From NCBI GenBank assembly GCA_002477755.1, contig DLKD01000064.1, forward strand, positions 1-34,787: a stretch of 34,787 nucleotides of DNA, written 5' to 3'. Every line of letters starts with the position of its first letter. Position 1 is the first letter of the stretch. This DNA comes from Gordonia sp. UBA7599. GTDB taxonomy: Bacteria > Actinomycetota > Actinomycetes > Mycobacteriales > Mycobacteriaceae. A model generated the notes under the pieces. It saw only the letters and a list, made by a program, of their open reading frames with translations, was not told the origin of the DNA and did no database searches. Both the position numbers and the translations under genes were made by a program. Of the stretch, positions 30,758 to 34,787 are shown one piece after another.

Positions 30758-31806
30758 TGGTGGCCCTTCGGGTTCGGTGCCGGCAGGTCTGGCGCCTCGC
30801 TGAGGTCCCCGCCGGCGGCCAGGTCGGCCTCGATGGCGCTCTCGACCTCCTGGGCGAGGGCGGCCGTCGCCCCGACCGGCCGCCCGTGCTCGTCGAATTC
30901 GAGGCGCTGGTCGTGATGCGATCCGAGGTAGGCGTCGATGACCGCGTCGTTCTCGGAGAGCCGCCCGGGCAGGGTCTCGGCGATGACCTGGCCCTGGGCC
31001 ATGACGACGACCCAGTCGCTGATGTCGCGGATGACGTCCATGTCGTGCTCGACGAAGACCACCGACACCCCGTCGTCGCGGATGCCCTTGATGTGTTCGA
31101 GCAGGCTTTGCGTCAGCGCGGGGTTCACGCCGGCCATCGGCTCGTCGAGCATCACGATCTTGGGGTCGGTCATCAGTGCGCGTGCCATCTCGAGGAGCTT
31201 GCGCTGCCCGCCCGAGAGCGACCCGGCGAGATCGTCGGCCTTGGCGTCGAGCTTGAACCGGACGAGCATCTCGTTGGCCCGCTCGGTGATCGCCGCCTCC
31301 TGCTTGCGCCACGTCCAGGGTGCGAGTGCGGCCAGGAAGTGCTCGCCGAGTTGGTGGCGGGCGCCCAGACGCACGTTGTCCAGGACGGTCAGCTTGGACA
31401 GTGCCTTGGTCAGCTGGAAGGTGCGGACCATGCCGTGGCGCGCGACCTGGTGGGGGACCATGCGGCCCAGCGGCTTGCCGTCGAGTCGGCAGGTGCCTGA
31501 ATCAGGGCGGTCGAATCCGGTGATGAGGTTGAAGAACGTCGTCTTGCCCGCGCCATTGGGCCCGATGAGGCCGGTGATGGCGCCGCGCTGGATCTCCAGG
31601 TGGTCGACGGCGACGGCGGTGAGGCCGCCGAAGGTGCGGGTGATGTCGTCGACGACGATGATCGGGTCGGGCTTGGCGACGCCCGGGACGGGTTGGATCG
31701 ACGAGAAGATGTGCGCGCGCTGCGCCGCGGACAGCGCGGCGGCCGCATCGGTCCGCGCCGGGGCCGCGTCGGGCAACGTGGGATTGGGCGGGGTTGGATC
31801 AGACAC
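30754..31806 (-). CDS. livG: ABC transporter ATP-binding protein LivG-type
   Basis: Protein of 350 aa, about 90 longer than E. coli LivG. The first 45 residues are Ala/Pro-rich and the last 55 are an acidic/Pro-rich tail; both look disordered. The ATPase core has Walker A GPNGAGKTT, Q-loop VRTFQLTKAL, signature LSGGQRKLLEMARAL, Walker B IVMLDEPMAGVNP and switch VVFVEHDMDVI. GTG at 31806 overlaps the livM end by 8 nt. Pairs with LivF in the importer. Confidence 0.93.
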   Translation of the reverse strand: MSDPTPPNPTLPDAAPARTDAAAALSAAQRAHIFSSIQPVPGVAKPDPIIVVDDITRTFGGLTAVAVDHLEIQRGAITGLIGPNGAGKTTFFNLITGFDRPDSGTCRLDGKPLGRMVPHQVARHGMVRTFQLTKALSKLTVLDNVRLGARHQLGEHFLAALAPWTWRKQEAAITERANEMLVRFKLDAKADDLAGSLSGGQRKLLEMARALMTDPKIVMLDEPMAGVNPALTQSLLEHIKGIRDDGVSVVFVEHDMDVIRDISDWVVVMAQGQVIAETLPGRLSENDAVIDAYLGSHHDQRLEFDEHGRPVGATAALAQEVESAIEADLAAGGDLSEAPDLPAPNPKGHQ

Positions 31807-32788
31807 TGAGTTGCACCTCTCGCTTGTTGCCGATCAATCCCTGCGGCCGGAACACCATCATCAGGATGATCGCGAGCCCGAGGATGACGTAGCGGATGGC
31901 ACCGACCTGTTGGCTGGACAGGTCCAGCAGGGGGTCGGCGCCCGACGTGGCCTGGCGCAGCAGCGCGTCGGGGATGGCCAGGAGGAACCAGAACAGCATG
32001 GCGCCCAACACCGGCCCGAACACGGTCGCCGCACCGCCGAGGATCAGTGCGCCGTAGGCGAAGAACGTCTGGGCGGTGGAGTAGAAGTCGGGGTTGACCG
32101 ACTGGGTGGCCAGCGCGTTGAACACGCCACCGAGGGCGCCGATGCACCCGCCCAGGATCAGGGCCTGCATCTTGAAGGAGTAGGCGTTCTTGCCCAGGGC
32201 TCGGGCAGCGTCCTCGTCCTCGCGGACAGCCCGCAGGACGCGGCCCCAGGGGCTGCGGGCCAGGAGGTAGACCAGCAGGCACAGCACGGCGACGATGGAC
32301 CAGCCGATGAGCATCGACCACAGGTCGGTGCCCTGGAACTTCACTCCGAGGAACGAATACTGCTTGCCGTTGTCGAAGGGGCTGGCGGCGTAGAACCCCG
32401 ACGCGTAGTCGAAGATGCCGTTGGTCGAGTGGGTGATCTTGTCCGACGACGTCGAGCGGAACACCAGTCGCAGGATCTCCGACGTCGCGATGGTGACGAT
32501 CGCGAGATAGTCGGCCCGCAGCCGCAGTGTCGGCAGGCCCAGCACCGTCGCTAGGACTGCTGCGGCGGCGATACCGACGATGGCGCCAAGCCACAGCGGC
32601 TGGTCGTAGTTGACGGCCATGATGCCGACGCCGTAGCCGCCGAGCAGCGCGAAGCCGATCTGGCCGAAGTTGAGCAGGCCGGCGTAGCCGAAGTGCAGGT
32701 TCAGGCCGATGGCCAACAGCGCGTAGAAGATCGCCGACGGGCCGACGAGCTGCGCGAGCGCGATTTGAAGGGCAGCGATGAGGTCCAT
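31799..32788 (-). CDS. livM: ABC transporter permease LivM-type
   Basis: Membrane protein of 329 aa with eight to ten helices. NLHFGYAGLLNFGQIGFALLG near the N-terminus, LRADYLAIVTIATSEILRLV, the EAA-like coupling loop RSPWGRVLRAVREDEDAARALG and the end MMVFRPQGLIG are all conserved in LivM. The ATG at 32788 is 1 nt after the livH stop. Forms the channel with LivH. A loop of about 50 residues around 108-155 faces outward. Confidence 0.93.
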   Translation of the reverse strand: MDLIAALQIALAQLVGPSAIFYALLAIGLNLHFGYAGLLNFGQIGFALLGGYGVGIMAVNYDQPLWLGAIVGIAAAAVLATVLGLPTLRLRADYLAIVTIATSEILRLVFRSTSSDKITHSTNGIFDYASGFYAASPFDNGKQYSFLGVKFQGTDLWSMLIGWSIVAVLCLLVYLLARSPWGRVLRAVREDEDAARALGKNAYSFKMQALILGGCIGALGGVFNALATQSVNPDFYSTAQTFFAYGALILGGAATVFGPVLGAMLFWFLLAIPDALLRQATSGADPLLDLSSQQVGAIRYVILGLAIILMMVFRPQGLIGNKREVQLSV

Positions 32789-32789
32789 G

Positions 32790-34169
32790 TCAGCCGATCC
32801 TTGCTCGTGAGCCGAGAATGCCCTGCGGGCGGATGGTCAGTACGACGATCAGGATCAGCAGTCCGCCGACGTACTTGAGGTCGGGGCTGATCCAGAAGGT
32901 GGAGATCTGGACGACGAGGCCGACGATGACGCAGCCCAGCAGGGCGCCGTACGCATTGCCAAGCCCGCCCAGGGTGATGCCGGCGAACATGAGGAGCAGG
33001 AGCTTGAAGCCCATCTCCCACTGGACGCGGCCGCCCAGCTCGGACACGGCGAAGAGCACGCCGCCCAGGGCGGCCAGGCCGCCGGCCAGTGCCCACACCA
33101 ACAGGATCACGCGGTCGACGTTGATCCCCGACGACGCGGCGAGGTCGCGGTTGTCGGCGACCGCGCGCATCGCCTTGCCGATGCGTGTCTTCTGCAACAT
33201 GACCGCGACGGCCAGGATCGTCACCAGGCTGATGATGATGCACCACAGGTTCACCGGCGTGATGGCGAAGGCGCCGGAGCCGATCTGCTTGCGGATCTGA
33301 TAGTCGTCGAACGGCTTGGAGCGGTCGGAGAAGAAGATGAGGATCAGATAGCGCAGGATCAGCCCCAACCCGATCGACACGACGAGCATCGCCACGAGGC
33401 CGACTCCCCGTCGTCGAAGGGGCCGCCAGATGCCGAGTTCGTTGAGGATGCCGATACCGACGCCGGCGACGATGGCGAGCACCGTCGCGGGGATCAGCTG
33501 CAGGCCGAGTTTGACGTTGATCGCCCAGGCGATCACGGCGCCGAGGGTGACCAGCTCGCCGTGGGCGAAGTTGGTGAGGCCGGTGGTGCCGAAGATCAGG
33601 CTCAGCCCGACGCCGGTGATGGCGATGATGAGGCCGAACCGGATGCCGTCGATGGCCAGGCGGGTCAGTTTCGCCGCCGATGAGATGTCGGCACTGGCGC
33701 GTTTGGCGCCGAAGGAGAAGAGGACCGGCCGGTCGCTGCCCTCGGTGAGGGTCACCTTGATCTCGGACTCCTGGACTTCGACGCCGCTTGGGAGCGTGCC
33801 TTTGTCCAGGACAACGGTGTAGTTGCCGGGCACGAGGTTGATCTCCCAGGCCCCGGTGTCCGACGACTTGGCCTTGCCGACGGTTTTCCCGGCGTCGTTG
33901 CGGGCCTCGACCTTGACGTCGGACAGGCGCTTGGTCCCGTCGCGCAGGACGCCGAAGGCGCGGACGGTGTCCTCTTGCGGCGCCGGTTTCGGCGCGGTCT
34001 TCGATGTGGGGGTCTTTGGCGCCGCGGTGGCGACGGTGCCGGCCAACCCGGCCAACACCCCCGCGACCATGGTGAACAAGAGCGTGAGGGCGACACGTGC
34101 GAACCATGGGCGACGCGTGGCGCCGGGGCTTCGCCTCCCCGCGGCGGTCAGCCGGTCGGGCACTGTCAT
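32790..34169 (-). CDS. livH: ABC transporter permease LivH-type with N-terminal extracytoplasmic domain
   Basis: Protein of 459 aa, whereas LivH is usually about 290-310. Residues 1-50 form a signal-like stretch (VALTLLFTMVAGVLAGLAGT ending in ATAAPK). Residues about 65-155 form an extracytoplasmic domain of the carboxypeptidase-regulatory/CnaB beta-sandwich type (VRAFGVLRDGTKRLSDVKVE ... GAWEINLVPGNYTVVLDKG). The permease proper follows with GVGLSLIFGTTGLTNFAHGE, the coupling loop TRIGKAMRAVADNRDLAASSG and the end IRPQGILG. GGAGG 8 nt before the ATG at 34169 sets the start; an ATG 19 codons upstream has no such signal. First gene of the operon; divergent from groEL. Confidence 0.9.
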   Translation of the reverse strand: MTVPDRLTAAGRRSPGATRRPWFARVALTLLFTMVAGVLAGLAGTVATAAPKTPTSKTAPKPAPQEDTVRAFGVLRDGTKRLSDVKVEARNDAGKTVGKAKSSDTGAWEINLVPGNYTVVLDKGTLPSGVEVQESEIKVTLTEGSDRPVLFSFGAKRASADISSAAKLTRLAIDGIRFGLIIAITGVGLSLIFGTTGLTNFAHGELVTLGAVIAWAINVKLGLQLIPATVLAIVAGVGIGILNELGIWRPLRRRGVGLVAMLVVSIGLGLILRYLILIFFSDRSKPFDDYQIRKQIGSGAFAITPVNLWCIIISLVTILAVAVMLQKTRIGKAMRAVADNRDLAASSGINVDRVILLVWALAGGLAALGGVLFAVSELGGRVQWEMGFKLLLLMFAGITLGGLGNAYGALLGCVIVGLVVQISTFWISPDLKYVGGLLILIVVLTIRPQGILGSRARIG

Positions 34170-34360
34170 CGAGTGGTTCCTCCGTCTATCGGTGGTCCGT
34201 TCGGCGGTCGTGGCACATGGCGTCACCGGGCCGAAACGCCCTTTACTGCGGGCAGGCTAGTCGCCGCGGTCGCGCGGCGCGACTACATCAGTGTTTCGCA
34301 CGGGTAAGAAGCTGGGGCCAGCCGGTGCCGTTTGTGGTGGTTTCCGAGCCAGAGGGCGGC

Positions 34361-34387
34361 CTTGCACTCTCAAGGGGAGAGTGCTAA
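34361..34387 (+). promoter_or_regulatory. CIRCE element 1 (HrcA operator)
   Basis: CTTGCACTC-N9-GAGTGCTAA against the consensus TTAGCACTC-N9-GAGTGCTAA. The right arm is perfect; the left arm differs at two to three of nine positions. It lies 139 nt before the groEL2 ATG. Confidence 0.85.
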
Positions 34388-34394
34388 AACGGTG

Positions 34395-34421
34395 TTGGCA
34401 CTCTAAGACCTTGAGTGCTAG
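34395..34421 (+). promoter_or_regulatory. CIRCE element 2 (HrcA operator)
   Basis: TTGGCACTC-N9-GAGTGCTAG, one mismatch to consensus in each arm and the exact 9-nt spacer. It starts 8 nt after the first CIRCE and 105 nt before the groEL2 ATG, so HrcA can bind both. Confidence 0.9.
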
Positions 34422-34495
34422 GTCGGAGCGGTGAGACCGGTCGTTGACACGCCGGTCGTCCGTCGCGGGCACCGGGTCCGACCCTTGAATCCTAG

Positions 34496-34787
<292 letters not shown>

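Noticed and set aside
30938-32554. Plus-strand frame of 538 codons opposite livG/livM
   Set aside because: Antisense shadow without motifs; the minus strand holds clear ABC transporter genes.

Overview
The window is GC-rich DNA with tightly packed genes, many GTG/TTG starts and 4-bp start/stop overlaps. Its backbone reads thiC ... xthA - Rv0428c-like - def - DUF3263 - LytR_C protein - sodC ... pssA - psd ... groEL2. From memory this is the order of the Mycobacterium tuberculosis Rv0423c-Rv0440 region, so the host is most likely a member of the Mycobacteriales (Gordonia/Williamsia/Rhodococcus-like). The lineage call is inference; no database was searched.

Layout. 1-686: 5' part of thiC (minus) with its TPP riboswitch. 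800-4622: a NATD1-type GNAT protein behind a perfect CRP/GlxR-type site, an IdeR-box-controlled siderophore-interacting protein, a PhaC-like alpha/beta hydrolase and an ABC1/UbiB kinase-like protein. 4676-9704: an oxidoreductase island with a Baeyer-Villiger-type flavoprotein, an SDR, a 46-codon remnant of a second flavoprotein, two overlapping TetR regulators and a second SDR. 9701-12657 (minus): xthA, barstar-like inhibitor, barnase-like RNase, a shortened Rv0428c-like protein and peptide deformylase. 12778-16077 (plus): DUF3263, LytR_C protein, sodC and a frameshifted membrane protein. 16093-21296 (minus): an Mrp (Mnh) cation/proton antiporter operon in which the MrpA N-terminal half is fused in frame to MrpC, with no MrpB. 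21385: a lipoprotein. 21816-26916 (minus): CstR-like repressor, DUF302 protein, pssA, psd, DUF350 protein and two complementary acyl-CoA dehydrogenases. 26999: an amidase. 28559-34169: a branched-chain amino-acid type ABC transporter, with the binding protein convergent to livF-livG-livM-livH and a strong hairpin between them. 34361-34787: two CIRCE operators and the start of groEL2.

The most unusual features are the MrpA-MrpC fusion; the 20-bp perfect CsoR-family operator that contains the pssA stop codon; the RNase/barstar pair sitting between xthA and the Rv0428c homologue; the Rv0428c homologue without its acetyl-CoA loop; the permease with an added N-terminal beta-sandwich-like domain; the flavoprotein whose BVMO fingerprint has Arg for His; and a recurrent -10 box 6-8 nt before start codons, which suggests widespread leaderless transcription. 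I did not find CRISPR arrays, tRNA or rRNA genes, or complete insertion sequences.
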